DNA from: Pseudomonas mandelii
GTDB taxonomy: Bacteria > Pseudomonadota > Gammaproteobacteria > Pseudomonadales > Pseudomonadaceae
Reading direction: 5' to 3'
Assembly (NCBI RefSeq): GCF_024138395.1
Contig: NZ_JAMYDU010000003.1
Span: 1-64,000, forward strand
Length of the DNA: 64,000 nt
In this document: one piece after another, positions 26,164 through 34,250 of the stretch
How the letters are laid out: each line of letters begins with the position of its first letter
How positions within the stretch are numbered: the first letter of the stretch is position 1
Notes under the pieces: generated by a model
What the model saw: the letters and a program-made list of their open reading frames with translations, nothing else
What the model was told of the DNA's origin: nothing
Databases searched by the model: none
Translations under genes and position numbers: made by a program

Positions 26164-27654
26164 TCAGTCGAACGTAATCCCCTGAGCCAACGGCAACTCC
26201 AGCGAATAGTTCACGGTATTGGTCTGACGGCGCATGTACCCACGCCATGCATCCGAACCGGATTCACGACCACCGCCCGTTTCTTTCTCGCCGCCAAACG
26301 CGCCGCCGATTTCCGCGCCGCTCGGGCCGATGTTGACGTTGGCAATGCCGCAATCGCTGCCCACCGCCGACATGAACCGTTCGGCCTCACGCACGTCGGT
26401 GGTGAAGATGCACGACGACAGGCCTTGTGGCACGGCGTTGTTCAGGCGCAGCGCCTCTTCGAAATCGGTGTAACCGATCACGTACAGAATCGGCGCGAAG
26501 GTTTCGCTGCACACCACATCGCTCTGCTCCGGCATTTCGACGATCGCTGGCGAAACGTAGTAAGCGTTGGGGAATTTGTCTTCCAGCTGACGCTTGCCGC
26601 CGAACACCCGGCCGCCTTCGCTCAAGGCCTGCTCCAGGGCGTCCTGCATGTTTTCGAAGCTGTGCTTGTCGATCAGCGGCCCGATCAGATTGCCTTCCAG
26701 CGGATGACCGATGCGCACCTTGGAGTAAGCGGCTTTGAGGCGGGTGATGATTTCTTCCTTCACCGACTCATGGGCGATCAGGCGACGCAACGTGGTGCAA
26801 CGCTGACCGGCGGTGCCGACGGCGCTGAACAGAATCGCTCGTACAGCCATGTCCAGGTCGGCGCTTGGGCCGAGGATCATCGCGTTGTTGCCGCCCAGCT
26901 CCAGAATACTGCGGGCAAAACGTGCAGCGATTTTCGGCGCCACTTCGCGGCCCATGCGGGTGCTGCCGGTGGCGCTGACCAGCGCGACACGCGGGTCATC
27001 GACCAGGGCTTCGCCAGCATCGCGACCACCGATGATTACTTGGCTCAGGTGCGGCGGGGCGTCGCTGAAATTCTTCAGAACGCGATCAAACAGCGCTTGG
27101 CAGGCCAACGCGGTCAGCGGGGTTTTCTCCGACGGTTTCCAGATCACCGGGTTACCGCAAACCAGCGCCAGCGTGGCGTTCCAGGCCCAAACGGCGACCG
27201 GGAAGTTGAACGCACTGATCACGCCAACGACGCCCAGCGGGTGCCAGGTTTCGCGCATGTGGTGGCCAGGACGCTCGGAAGCAATGGTCAAACCGTACAG
27301 CTGACGGGACAGACCGACCGCGAAGTCGCAGATGTCGATCATTTCCTGAACTTCGCCCAAACCTTCCTGAGTGATCTTGCCGGCCTCCCAGGAAACCAGC
27401 TCACCGAGATCGGCTTTGTACTCCCGCAGGATATCGCCCAATTGGCGCACCAATTCGCCACGGCGCGGCGCCGGAACCTTGCGCCACAGTTCGAACGCAT
27501 GATCTGCGCGACTGATGTGCTGCTCGACTTCAGCGGCGCCTTCCCAGTTCACGGCAGCGATACGGCTGCCATCGATAGGCGAATGCACCGGCACTTTGCC
27601 GTTCTGATACAGGGCCGGGTTCACACCAAGACGATCAAGCAATGCGGCAACCAT
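26164..27654 (-). CDS. amaB: Aminoadipate-semialdehyde (piperideine-6-carboxylate) dehydrogenase AmaB
   Basis: A 496-residue NAD-dependent aldehyde dehydrogenase of the ALDH7 group. SAFNFPVAVWAWN and WKPSEKTP (NAD-binding Lys) lie near 146 and 173. SATGSTRMG is near 229. The catalytic glutamate is in LELGGNNA (near 253) and the catalytic cysteine in GTAGQRCTTLRR (near 293). In Pseudomonas it turns piperideine-6-carboxylate/aminoadipate semialdehyde into 2-aminoadipate, the step after AmaA. The long family-specific C-terminus ends with NVNIGPSGAEIGGAFGGEK and is intact. It is divergent from a LysR regulator with a 184-bp gap. Confidence 0.92.
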   Translation of the reverse strand: MVAALLDRLGVNPALYQNGKVPVHSPIDGSRIAAVNWEGAAEVEQHISRADHAFELWRKVPAPRRGELVRQLGDILREYKADLGELVSWEAGKITQEGLGEVQEMIDICDFAVGLSRQLYGLTIASERPGHHMRETWHPLGVVGVISAFNFPVAVWAWNATLALVCGNPVIWKPSEKTPLTALACQALFDRVLKNFSDAPPHLSQVIIGGRDAGEALVDDPRVALVSATGSTRMGREVAPKIAARFARSILELGGNNAMILGPSADLDMAVRAILFSAVGTAGQRCTTLRRLIAHESVKEEIITRLKAAYSKVRIGHPLEGNLIGPLIDKHSFENMQDALEQALSEGGRVFGGKRQLEDKFPNAYYVSPAIVEMPEQSDVVCSETFAPILYVIGYTDFEEALRLNNAVPQGLSSCIFTTDVREAERFMSAVGSDCGIANVNIGPSGAEIGGAFGGEKETGGGRESGSDAWRGYMRRQTNTVNYSLELPLAQGITFD

Positions 27655-27838
27655 GGGTCACTCCTCAAGCAAAAAACAGAAAACGTGCAGCCGGATTGAT
27701 TCGGCTGATCAGACCTGTAGTTTTAGCTCCCCCGAGGTTACCCAACAAACGACCTTTAAGAGAGATATCATTCCGTTTATTCATGCTGCGAATTTGCCGG
27801 TAAAAAAGAGCATAGAGAAACAAGAAAAAGGACCATCC

Positions 27839-28747
27839 ATGCTGAATAAACGCTACTTGCCGTCGATCACCGCGCTGCAGTGCTTCGAGGCCGTGACCCG
27901 GCATTTGAGCTTCACCCGTGCCGCCGAAGAGCTGAACCTGACGCAGAGCGCCGTGAGCAAACAGGTCGCGCAACTCGAAGAATTGCTGCAACACCTGCTG
28001 TTCCGTCGGGTGCGCCGACGCCTGCAAATGACCCCCGCTGGCGATTTGTACCTGGTGGAGGTACGAAAGATCCTCACCCAAGTCGAAATGTCGACCCATT
28101 ACCTGCGTTCCTACGGTGGTGATACCGAAGTCTTGCGAGTCTCGACACCTCCGACCTTCGGCGCGCGCTGGCTGGTGCCGCGGCTGAAAGGCTGGCGCCT
28201 GCGTCATCCATCGATCCATCTGGACCTGTGCAGCGAGCAAGAAGCCGACGATCTGCTGCAAGGTCGCAGCGACCTGGCGTTCTATTTTGGCCAGGGCTCA
28301 CGGCCCGGCACTGAATGCCTGAAGCTGTTTGGCGAGGAGCTGGTGCCGGTTTGCGCACCGGGCAGCCTGCCAGACACGCCGTTCACCGACCCGACGCAAC
28401 TCACCGACCTGGTCCTGCTGCAAAATGCTTCGCGGCCCCAAGCCTGGCACGACTGGTTCGACAGCCAGGGCTACCACACCGAACACAGCTACCACGGCCC
28501 GCGTTTCGAAACCTTCTACATGTGCATCCGCGCCGCCCAGGTCGGCTGCGGCGTGGCGCTGCTGCCGAAGTTTCTGGTGGAAGAGGAATTGGCCGACGGC
28601 AAACTGGTCATCCCCTGGAAGCATGCCATGCCTAGCACCGACGCCTATTACCTGGCGTATCCAGAGCATTCGGCGGAAGTTCCCAAGGTGCGGGATTTTG
28701 TGAAGTGGATGCTGGAGCAAATAAATCATCCCATCTCTAACGACTAA
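27839..28747 (+). CDS. LysR-family regulator beside amaAB
   Basis: A 302-residue LysR regulator. The HTH is at about 8-65 (ITALQCFEAVTRHLSFTRAAEELNLTQSAVSKQVAQLEE) and the effector domain at about 92-295, with the GcvA-like SEQEADDLLQGRSDLAFYFG motif. The ATG at 27839 is chosen: AAAAAGGA precedes it and the frame upstream shows no domain. It is divergent from amaB, so it probably controls lysine/pipecolate catabolism. A perfect 41-bp inverted repeat follows the gene. Confidence 0.9.
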   Translation: MLNKRYLPSITALQCFEAVTRHLSFTRAAEELNLTQSAVSKQVAQLEELLQHLLFRRVRRRLQMTPAGDLYLVEVRKILTQVEMSTHYLRSYGGDTEVLRVSTPPTFGARWLVPRLKGWRLRHPSIHLDLCSEQEADDLLQGRSDLAFYFGQGSRPGTECLKLFGEELVPVCAPGSLPDTPFTDPTQLTDLVLLQNASRPQAWHDWFDSQGYHTEHSYHGPRFETFYMCIRAAQVGCGVALLPKFLVEEELADGKLVIPWKHAMPSTDAYYLAYPEHSAEVPKVRDFVKWMLEQINHPISND

Positions 28748-28751
28748 TCCC

Positions 28752-28852
28752 TGTAGGAGCTGTCGAGTGAAACGAGGCTGCGATCTTTTGATCTGGTTGT
28801 TTAAAAGCAAAATCAAAAGATCGCAGCCTCGTTTCACTCGACAGCTCCTACA
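28752..28852. repeat. Long perfect inverted repeat, second REP family
   Basis: Arms of 41 bp (28752-28792 and 28812-28852) are perfectly complementary across a 19-bp loop. The arm begins tgtaggagctgtcgagtgaa and ends cgatcttttgat. The same arm recurs at 53889-53987, and a shortened relative at 58052-58149. It shares the 'tgtaggagc' tip with the standard REP. Confidence 0.93.
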
Positions 28853-28974
28853 CAGTGACTCGTCGATACAAAAATTGCTGGCAATACCTGCCGCCGATAT
28901 GCGCCACTAGCCCCATTCATTGAAACAGCTGCAACGTCGCTGCCACGGGCCGCGCCAGCATGGAGAGACCCGCT

Positions 28975-30201
28975 ATGAGCGAGAGTGTGTTTGCCGATCG
29001 CATCGTGCAGAACCTGCTCGACACCGACTTCTACAAACTGACGATGATGCAGGCGGTGCTGCACAACTACCCGAACGTGGAAGTCGAATGGGAGTTTCGT
29101 TGCCGTAACAGTGAGGATCTGCGCCCGTACCTGGCAGAGATCCGTTTCCAGATCGAGCGTCTGGCCGAGTTGAGCCTGAGTGCCGATCAATTGAGTTTCC
29201 TGGAGCGCATCAGCTTTCTGAAACCGGATTTCCTGCGCTTTCTCGGGCTGTTCCGCTTCAATCTGCGCTATATCCACACAGGCATCGAAAACGGCGAGTT
29301 GTTCATCCGTCTGCGCGGGCCGTGGCTGCACGTGATTCTGTTCGAAGTGCCGCTACTGGCCATGGTCAGCGAAGTACGCAACCGCTATCGCTACCGGGAA
29401 ATCGTTCTGGAGCAGGCCCGCGAGCAGCTCTATCGCAAGTTCGACTGGCTGACCGCCAACGCCAGCGCGGACGAATTGTCCGAGTTGCAGGTAGCCGATT
29501 TCGGCACCCGCCGTCGCTTCTCGTACCGTGTCCAGGAAGAAGTAGTGAACGTGCTCAAGCATGACTTCCCCGGACGCTTCGTCGGTACCAGCAACGTGCA
29601 CTTGTCCCGGGAACTGGACATGAAGCCGCTGGGCACCATGGCCCACGAATGGATCATGGCCCACCAGCAACTCGGCCCGCGGCTGATCGACAGCCAAATT
29701 GCCGCCCTCGACTGCTGGGTTCGCGAATACCGGGGTTTGCTGGGGATCGCCTTGACCGACTGCATCACCTCCGATGCCTTCCTCAACGATTTCGACCTGT
29801 TCTTTGCCAAGCTCTTCGACGGCTTGCGCCACGACTCCGGTGACCCGGTGCAGTGGGCGGAAAAAGCCATCGCCCACTATCACAAGCTTGGCATCGACCC
29901 GATGAGCAAGACCCTGGTGTTTTCCGACAGCCTGACGCTACCCAAATCTCTGGAGATTTTTCGGGCATTGCGCGGTCGGATCAATGTCAGCTTCGGTATC
30001 GGCACTAACCTGACGTGCGATATTCCGGGTGTCGAACCGATGAGCATCGTGCTTAAAATGACGGCCTGCAATGGCCAGCCGGTGGCCAAGATTTCTGATG
30101 AGCCTGGCAAGACTCATTGCAAAGACCCGAATTTCGTCGCCTATTTGCGACATGTTTTCCAAGTACCTGCCGCCATTTTCAGCCCATCTAGCAAGGAGTG
30201 A
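28975..30201 (+). CDS. pncB: Nicotinate phosphoribosyltransferase PncB
   Basis: A 408-residue enzyme that joins nicotinate and PRPP to nicotinate mononucleotide in the NAD salvage (Preiss-Handler) pathway. The N-terminus [26 protein letters not shown] is the family hallmark. The active-site histidine region [23 protein letters not shown] and the C-terminal PRPP-binding [10 protein letters not shown] are intact. The ATG at 28975 has GGAGAG upstream. It precedes nadE by 4 bp, and the AAGGAG for nadE overlaps the pncB end, so the two enzymes are coupled. Confidence 0.96.
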   Translation: MSESVFADRIVQNLLDTDFYKLTMMQAVLHNYPNVEVEWEFRCRNSEDLRPYLAEIRFQIERLAELSLSADQLSFLERISFLKPDFLRFLGLFRFNLRYIHTGIENGELFIRLRGPWLHVILFEVPLLAMVSEVRNRYRYREIVLEQAREQLYRKFDWLTANASADELSELQVADFGTRRRFSYRVQEEVVNVLKHDFPGRFVGTSNVHLSRELDMKPLGTMAHEWIMAHQQLGPRLIDSQIAALDCWVREYRGLLGIALTDCITSDAFLNDFDLFFAKLFDGLRHDSGDPVQWAEKAIAHYHKLGIDPMSKTLVFSDSLTLPKSLEIFRALRGRINVSFGIGTNLTCDIPGVEPMSIVLKMTACNGQPVAKISDEPGKTHCKDPNFVAYLRHVFQVPAAIFSPSSKE

Positions 30202-30205
30202 ATTC

Positions 30206-31033
30206 ATGCAAGCCGTACAGCGTGAGATTGCTGAACAGCTCAAGGTCCAACCGCCCTTCGCGGACCAACTCGCCCTCGAGGCTGAAGTTGCCCGGCGGAT
30301 CACCTTCATTCAGGACTGTCTGGTCAACGCCGGGCTCAAGACGCTGGTGTTGGGCATCAGCGGCGGCGTCGACTCCCTGACCGCCGGCCTGCTGGCCCAG
30401 CGCGCCATGCGTGAACTGCGCGAGCGCACTGGTGATGCCAGCTACAAGTTCATCGCCGTGCGCCTGCCCTATGGCGTCCAGTTCGACGAACACGACGCCC
30501 AGGCTTCACTGGACTTCATCGCCCCGGACGAACGCCATACCGTGAACATCGGCCCGGCGGTCAAATCCCTGGCCAGCGAAGTGGCGGCCTTCGAGGGTAA
30601 GGAGGCGGTGCAGAAGGATTTCGTGCTGGGCAACACCAAGGCGCGGATGCGCATGGTCGCGCAGTACACCATCGCTGGCGCGGCTCATGGCCTGGTGATC
30701 GGCACCGATCACGCGGCAGAAGCGGTAATGGGCTTCTTCACCAAATTCGGTGACGGCGCCTGCGACCTCGCACCGCTGAGCGGCCTGGTGAAAAATCAGG
30801 TCCGGGCGATTGCCCGCAGCTTCGGCGCGCCAGAGTCGCTGGTGGAAAAAATCCCGACCGCCGACCTCGAAGACCTGTCGCCGGGCAAACCGGACGAAGC
30901 GTCCCACGGCGTGACCTATGCCGAGATTGATGCTTTCTTGCATGGTGAGCCGGTGCGGGAGGAAGCGTTCAAGATTATCTGTGAGACGTACAAGAAGACT
31001 CATCACAAGCGGGTGATGCCGTTTGCGCCGTGA
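30206..31033 (+). CDS. nadE: NH3-dependent NAD synthetase NadE
   Basis: A 275-residue amidotransferase-type NAD synthetase that converts deamido-NAD to NAD using ATP and ammonia. The PP-loop motif GISGGVDSL is near residue 49. [23 protein letters not shown] (near 169) and [17 protein letters not shown] (near 215) are the deamido-NAD and ATP contacts. The length fits the short, glutaminase-free form. The start at 30206 follows AAGGAGTGAATTC; an upstream in-frame start would lie inside pncB. Confidence 0.96.
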   Translation: MQAVQREIAEQLKVQPPFADQLALEAEVARRITFIQDCLVNAGLKTLVLGISGGVDSLTAGLLAQRAMRELRERTGDASYKFIAVRLPYGVQFDEHDAQASLDFIAPDERHTVNIGPAVKSLASEVAAFEGKEAVQKDFVLGNTKARMRMVAQYTIAGAAHGLVIGTDHAAEAVMGFFTKFGDGACDLAPLSGLVKNQVRAIARSFGAPESLVEKIPTADLEDLSPGKPDEASHGVTYAEIDAFLHGEPVREEAFKIICETYKKTHHKRVMPFAP

Positions 31034-31055
31034 GGTCGTGGGTGCCTGTACTGAC

Positions 31056-31150
31056 GCCTTCGCGGGCAAGCCACGCTCCCACAGATTTTGTGTCGGACAC
31101 CAGTAATGGGCACGACGCAAATCTTGTAGGAGCGAGGCTTGCCCGCGAAG
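31056..31150. repeat. REP pair (inverted)
   Basis: Facing REP cores at 31056-31084 and 31122-31150 lie between the converging nadE and azu genes, with 'aacgatgacgcggtc' behind the right arm as at 6587-6601 with one change. Confidence 0.9.
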
Positions 31151-31178
31151 AACGATGACGCGGTCAACCGTCAGGCAC

Positions 31179-31209
31179 AAAAAAAGCGTCCCGAGTGGAC
31201 GCTTTTTTT
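31179..31209. terminator. Bidirectional terminator between nadE and azu
   Basis: AAAAAAGCGTCC/GGACGCTTTTTT forms a 12-bp stem with a 5-base loop. It has T runs on both strands and lies between the converging genes. Confidence 0.93.
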
Positions 31210-31224
31210 ATGCGCTTGATTCGA

Positions 31225-31671
31225 TTACTTCAGGGTAACAGTACCTTTCATCATCGAGATGTGGCCCGGGAACGAGCAGAAGAAGCCATATTTTTCAGCG
31301 GCATTGAGCTTCGACACATCGAAAGTCACCGAGTCTTTTTCCTTGGCGCCGATGAGTTTGGTGTGAGCGATGATGCGGGCATCACCTTCTTTCAGGTAGT
31401 CCTTGTCGATGCCGGCAGTCAAACCATCGGTAGCGATCGGCTGCATGTCGGCTTCTTTGCTCAGCACCCAGTTATGACCCATGACGTTTTTCGGCAGGCT
31501 GCCAGAGTGGGTCAGCTCAACGGTGAACGTTTTGCAGCTCTTGTCGATTTCAATGGCCTTGGTGCTGAAGGTCATCTGGTCGGTGGAGTCGATGGTCGTT
31601 TTGCACTCGGCAGCCATCAATTGACTGCTAGCCAGTGTCAGCAGGGATACCGCAACAAGTTTGGCAAACAT
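31225..31671 (-). CDS. azu: Azurin
   Basis: A 148-residue precursor of the periplasmic blue copper protein azurin, an electron carrier between cytochromes and denitrification or oxidative-stress enzymes. A 20-residue signal peptide ends at QLMA and leaves a 128-residue mature protein, the standard length. In mature numbering all copper ligands are present: His46 (MGHNW), Cys112 (FFCSFPGH), His117 and Met121, plus the backbone ligand Gly45. The ATG at 31671 is preferred over the longer open frame, which adds 40 residues before the signal peptide. Confidence 0.97.
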   Translation of the reverse strand: MFAKLVAVSLLTLASSQLMAAECKTTIDSTDQMTFSTKAIEIDKSCKTFTVELTHSGSLPKNVMGHNWVLSKEADMQPIATDGLTAGIDKDYLKEGDARIIAHTKLIGAKEKDSVTFDVSKLNAAEKYGFFCSFPGHISMMKGTVTLK

Positions 31672-31866
31672 GGTGAATCTCCAAGGCAGGGTTAACAAAA
31701 GTGCTAATGGACAGAAGACTGCCTGAATTCTTCGCAAGTTCCTATGACCTGAATCAAAAATTGTATACAACTTTAGGGCTATGACACTCATCGAAACAAT
31801 CTACCGGCCAAGCGTCTGGCACGGCCCTATCATCAGGGCCGTCATCTCTCATCCGGAGCGTCTGTC

Positions 31867-31956
31867 ATGTCTTTCAACCGTTTATTGAGCAGTTTGCTCG
31901 CCGCTTATGCCTGTGGCGCCAGCGGTACCTGTGAAACACCTGAACGCGAGGTTTAA
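31867..31956 (+). CDS. Small ORF, 29 residues, unknown
   Basis: ATG TCT TTC AAC through TAA encodes a 29-residue peptide, MSFNRLLSSLLAAYACG followed by ASGTCETPEREV. GGAG stands eight bases before the ATG. It lies between the divergent azurin gene and the LOG gene, 59 bp upstream of the latter and in the same direction. The N-terminal half is hydrophobic, with two cysteines further on, so it might be a small membrane or leader peptide. I do not recognise it, and its coding status is uncertain. Confidence 0.35.
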   Translation: MSFNRLLSSLLAAYACGASGTCETPEREV

Positions 31957-32015
31957 CCCTTGGAACGAGGCAAGCCTGCCTTTACTCTGTGGCCCTGATG
32001 ACCATGGAGTAAGGC

Positions 32016-32603
32016 ATGTCTTTAGCGTCCGTTTGTGTATTTTGCGGTGCCAGCACTGGCACTAACCCGGCTTATCGTGAAGCGGCTGTCGCCCTGGGGC
32101 GAGCATTGGCCGAGCGCAAGCTGACTCTGGTCTATGGCGGCGGCGCTGTCGGACTGATGGGGATTGTGGCCGACGCCGCACTGGCGGCCGGCGGTGAAGT
32201 GATCGGGATCATCCCGCAGAGCCTCAAAGACAAGGAAATCGCTCACAGCGGCCTGACCCGCCTGGAAGTGGTCGACGGCATGCATGCGCGCAAGGCGCGA
32301 ATGGCCGAGCTCAGCGATGCCTTTATCGCTCTGCCCGGCGGCCTGGGCACGCTGGAAGAGCTGTTCGAAGTCTGGACCTGGGGCCAGCTTGGCTATCACG
32401 GAAAACCGCTGGGTTTGCTGGAAGTAAACGGTTTCTACAGCAAGTTGACGTCTTTTCTTGATCATATCGTCGGCGAAGGCTTCGTTCGCGAAGCGCACCG
32501 TGACATGCTGCAAATGAGCGAATCGCCGCAAACCCTGCTCGATGCACTGGACGCCTGGCAACCCTCGGTACCGCCAAAATGGACCGAGCAAAAACCCAGC
32601 TAA
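32016..32603 (+). CDS. LOG-family (TIGR00730) phosphoribohydrolase
   Basis: A 195-residue Rossmann-fold protein of the LOG family. Bacterial members hydrolyse cytokinin riboside 5'-monophosphates or other nucleoside monophosphates to the free base and ribose 5-phosphate. The N-terminal [15 protein letters not shown], the [10 protein letters not shown] motif (near 40) and the signature [12 protein letters not shown] (near 108) are all intact. The ATG at 32016 has GGAGTAAGG upstream. The same azu-LOG neighbourhood is, as I recall, found in P. aeruginosa. Confidence 0.92.
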   Translation: MSLASVCVFCGASTGTNPAYREAAVALGRALAERKLTLVYGGGAVGLMGIVADAALAAGGEVIGIIPQSLKDKEIAHSGLTRLEVVDGMHARKARMAELSDAFIALPGGLGTLEELFEVWTWGQLGYHGKPLGLLEVNGFYSKLTSFLDHIVGEGFVREAHRDMLQMSESPQTLLDALDAWQPSVPPKWTEQKPS

Positions 32604-32671
32604 CGGCTCGGCATCGATACAGGGCAGAATATGCGCCGCTCAACCTCACCTTCGACCCCAGAGGATCGCCC

Positions 32672-32860
32672 ATGGCTAAACCTAATTATTCCTTCGCCAA
32701 ACGTCAGAGAGACTTGGCCAAGGAGCAGAAGAAAGAGGAAAAGCTTCAGCGCAAAAAAGCTACAGCTGAAGAAGAAGCAGCAGCACTGAACCCGGATACC
32801 GAAGGCGAAGTGGCTACAGACGAAGCTGAAGCACCGAAAGATCAGGCGCCCGACGCCTGA
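32672..32860 (+). CDS. Small highly charged conserved protein
   Basis: A 62-residue protein with a Lys/Arg/Gln-rich basic N-terminal half (KRQRDLAKEQKKEEKLQRKK, about 10-29) and an acidic Glu/Asp/Ala-rich C-terminal half. It has no Cys and no membrane segment. It probably forms a charged helix. Similar small proteins are common in Pseudomonas near this position, but I know no function. The ATG at 32672 is preceded by GAGGAT and begins MAKPNYSFAKRQRD. An inverted repeat downstream separates it from the Nudix gene. Confidence 0.75.
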   Translation: MAKPNYSFAKRQRDLAKEQKKEEKLQRKKATAEEEAAALNPDTEGEVATDEAEAPKDQAPDA

Positions 32861-32908
32861 GACCCTCAGGGCCCGATGATCTGATCAGGCCCACCGGATC
32901 TGTGTCCA

Positions 32909-32933
32909 GGGTCAGCAACGATGTTGCTGACCC
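32909..32933. terminator. Convergent terminator-like hairpin
   Basis: GGGTCAGCAAC/GTTGCTGACCC is a perfect 11-bp stem with a GAT loop. It ends directly at the stop codon of the minus-strand Nudix gene (32934) and follows the plus-strand small protein. No T run is seen. Confidence 0.65.
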
Positions 32934-33311
32934 TCACAGTCCCAGCGCTTTACCAATCGAATCGCGATAACCCTTGGGCAAGTTTGCCGGCAATTGCGCC
33001 GGATCGAACAAGCCGATTTCCTTGTGTTCATGACTGATCGTCGGCACAAAACCGCCCAGCAACTCACAGCGGTAGGTGGAGATGAACACGTGTTTACCGG
33101 GGATCACCTCGAACAGGTATGAATCCAACGGCTCTCCCACTGCAACTACGACGTCCAGTTCTTCGACGATCTCTCGCGCCAGGCACTGCGGTGCAGTCTC
33201 GCCCAATTCGATTCGCCCGCCGGGTAACTCCCATTCGTCGCGCTCGTTGAGCATCAGCACAACCAGGCCTTTGGGAGATCGTAGTACACCTTTGATCGAA
33301 ACCGGAAACAT
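32934..33311 (-). CDS. Nudix hydrolase
   Basis: A 125-residue Nudix-family pyrophosphohydrolase. The Nudix box runs from about residue 32 (GGRIELGETAPQCLAREIVE then ELDV). The catalytic RE..EE glutamates are present, but the final conserved Gly (REUxEExGU) is Asp here. Substrate (a nucleotide or dinucleotide polyphosphate) unknown. The ATG at 33311 is the only reasonable start. It lies between the small charged protein (convergent) and the transglutaminase operon (same direction, 48 bp apart), so it may be co-transcribed with that operon. Confidence 0.87.
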   Translation of the reverse strand: MFPVSIKGVLRSPKGLVVLMLNERDEWELPGGRIELGETAPQCLAREIVEELDVVVAVGEPLDSYLFEVIPGKHVFISTYRCELLGGFVPTISHEHKEIGLFDPAQLPANLPKGYRDSIGKALGL

Positions 33312-33359
33312 GGAAAACCCTCGTCAGTAAAAGCACCACATCCCTCTGTGGGATCTTCG

Positions 33360-34250
33360 TTACTCCAATGGCATCACTGTCACCTGAACCTCCGGGTCAT
33401 GACTGCCGCCTCCCAGGATCACCCCACGCAACGGCGACACATCGGAAAAATCCCGGCCCCAGGCCAGAGTGATGTGCTCCAGCGCCGGTTGCACATTGTT
33501 GGTCGGGTCGAAATCCACCCAACCCAACACCGGACAAAACACCGACACCCAGGCATGAGACGCATCGGCGCCGATCAGCCGTGGCTGGCCCGGCGGGGGC
33601 TGGGTCAGCAAGTAGCCGCTGATATAACGCGCCGCTAATCCCCGGGAGCGCACACAAGCGAGCATCAAGTGCGCAAAGTCCTGACAAACCCCACGCCGGC
33701 TCTCCAGCACTTCCACCAGTGGCGTTGCCACTTGGGTCGCTTCGGCGTCAAAGGTGAATTCGCTGAAAATCTTCTCCATTAACGCCTGAACCCCCAGCAG
33801 CAATGGCCGGCCAGGAGGAAAGCAACTTTCGGAGAACTCTACGAAATTGCGCTTCAAATGCACATAGGGCGATTCGAATCGGTAACGGCAGGCTTCCAGC
33901 AATTCAGGAGAGAGTGGCTGACTGCTGTAGGTCAGCGCGTTGCAGGTCTCTTCCCAGGCGGGCGACTGATTGAAGTCCAACAATGGTCGGCCCACCACTT
34001 CGACCGTCAGGCTGGCATTGACCAGCAATTCATCGTGGGGCCGCTCGAATGCCAGCCGGGTCAGCGGGTTGCCGAACACATCCAGCTCATCCCGACGCGA
34101 AGTCGGATCGGGACTGATCTGCAATTGCTGATCGGTGCATCGCTGCCAAACGCAAGCCCGCGGCCACAAATGCGCCAATTGCTGGGCCAGGGATACCGGG
34201 CTGTCATAGTGATAATGGGTGTCGTGGAAAATCTGGTAATGGGCACTCAT
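33360..34250 (-). CDS. Transglutaminase-like protein (operon gene 3)
   Basis: A 296-residue bacterial transglutaminase-like protein. The N-terminal beta-sandwich (Bact_transglu_N, about 1-85, starting YQIFHDTHYHYDSPVSLAQQ) is followed by a papain-like core. The catalytic Cys is in RRGVCQDFAHLM (near 179), the His in ASHAWVSVFCP (near 223) and the Asp in VDFDPTNN (near 238). There is no signal peptide, so it is cytoplasmic. Its ATG overlaps the upstream ATP-grasp stop (TGATG). It belongs to a conserved three-gene set proposed, from comparative genomics, to make or process a peptide or amide-linked modification; no substrate is known to me. Confidence 0.88.
   Translation of the reverse strand: MSAHYQIFHDTHYHYDSPVSLAQQLAHLWPRACVWQRCTDQQLQISPDPTSRRDELDVFGNPLTRLAFERPHDELLVNASLTVEVVGRPLLDFNQSPAWEETCNALTYSSQPLSPELLEACRYRFESPYVHLKRNFVEFSESCFPPGRPLLLGVQALMEKIFSEFTFDAEATQVATPLVEVLESRRGVCQDFAHLMLACVRSRGLAARYISGYLLTQPPPGQPRLIGADASHAWVSVFCPVLGWVDFDPTNNVQPALEHITLAWGRDFSDVSPLRGVILGGGSHDPEVQVTVMPLE

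Noticed and set aside
28752..28852. Rho-independent terminator of the LysR gene
   Set aside because: The 41-bp perfect arms recur elsewhere and no T run follows, so it is better described as a REP-family repeat, although it may also end transcripts.
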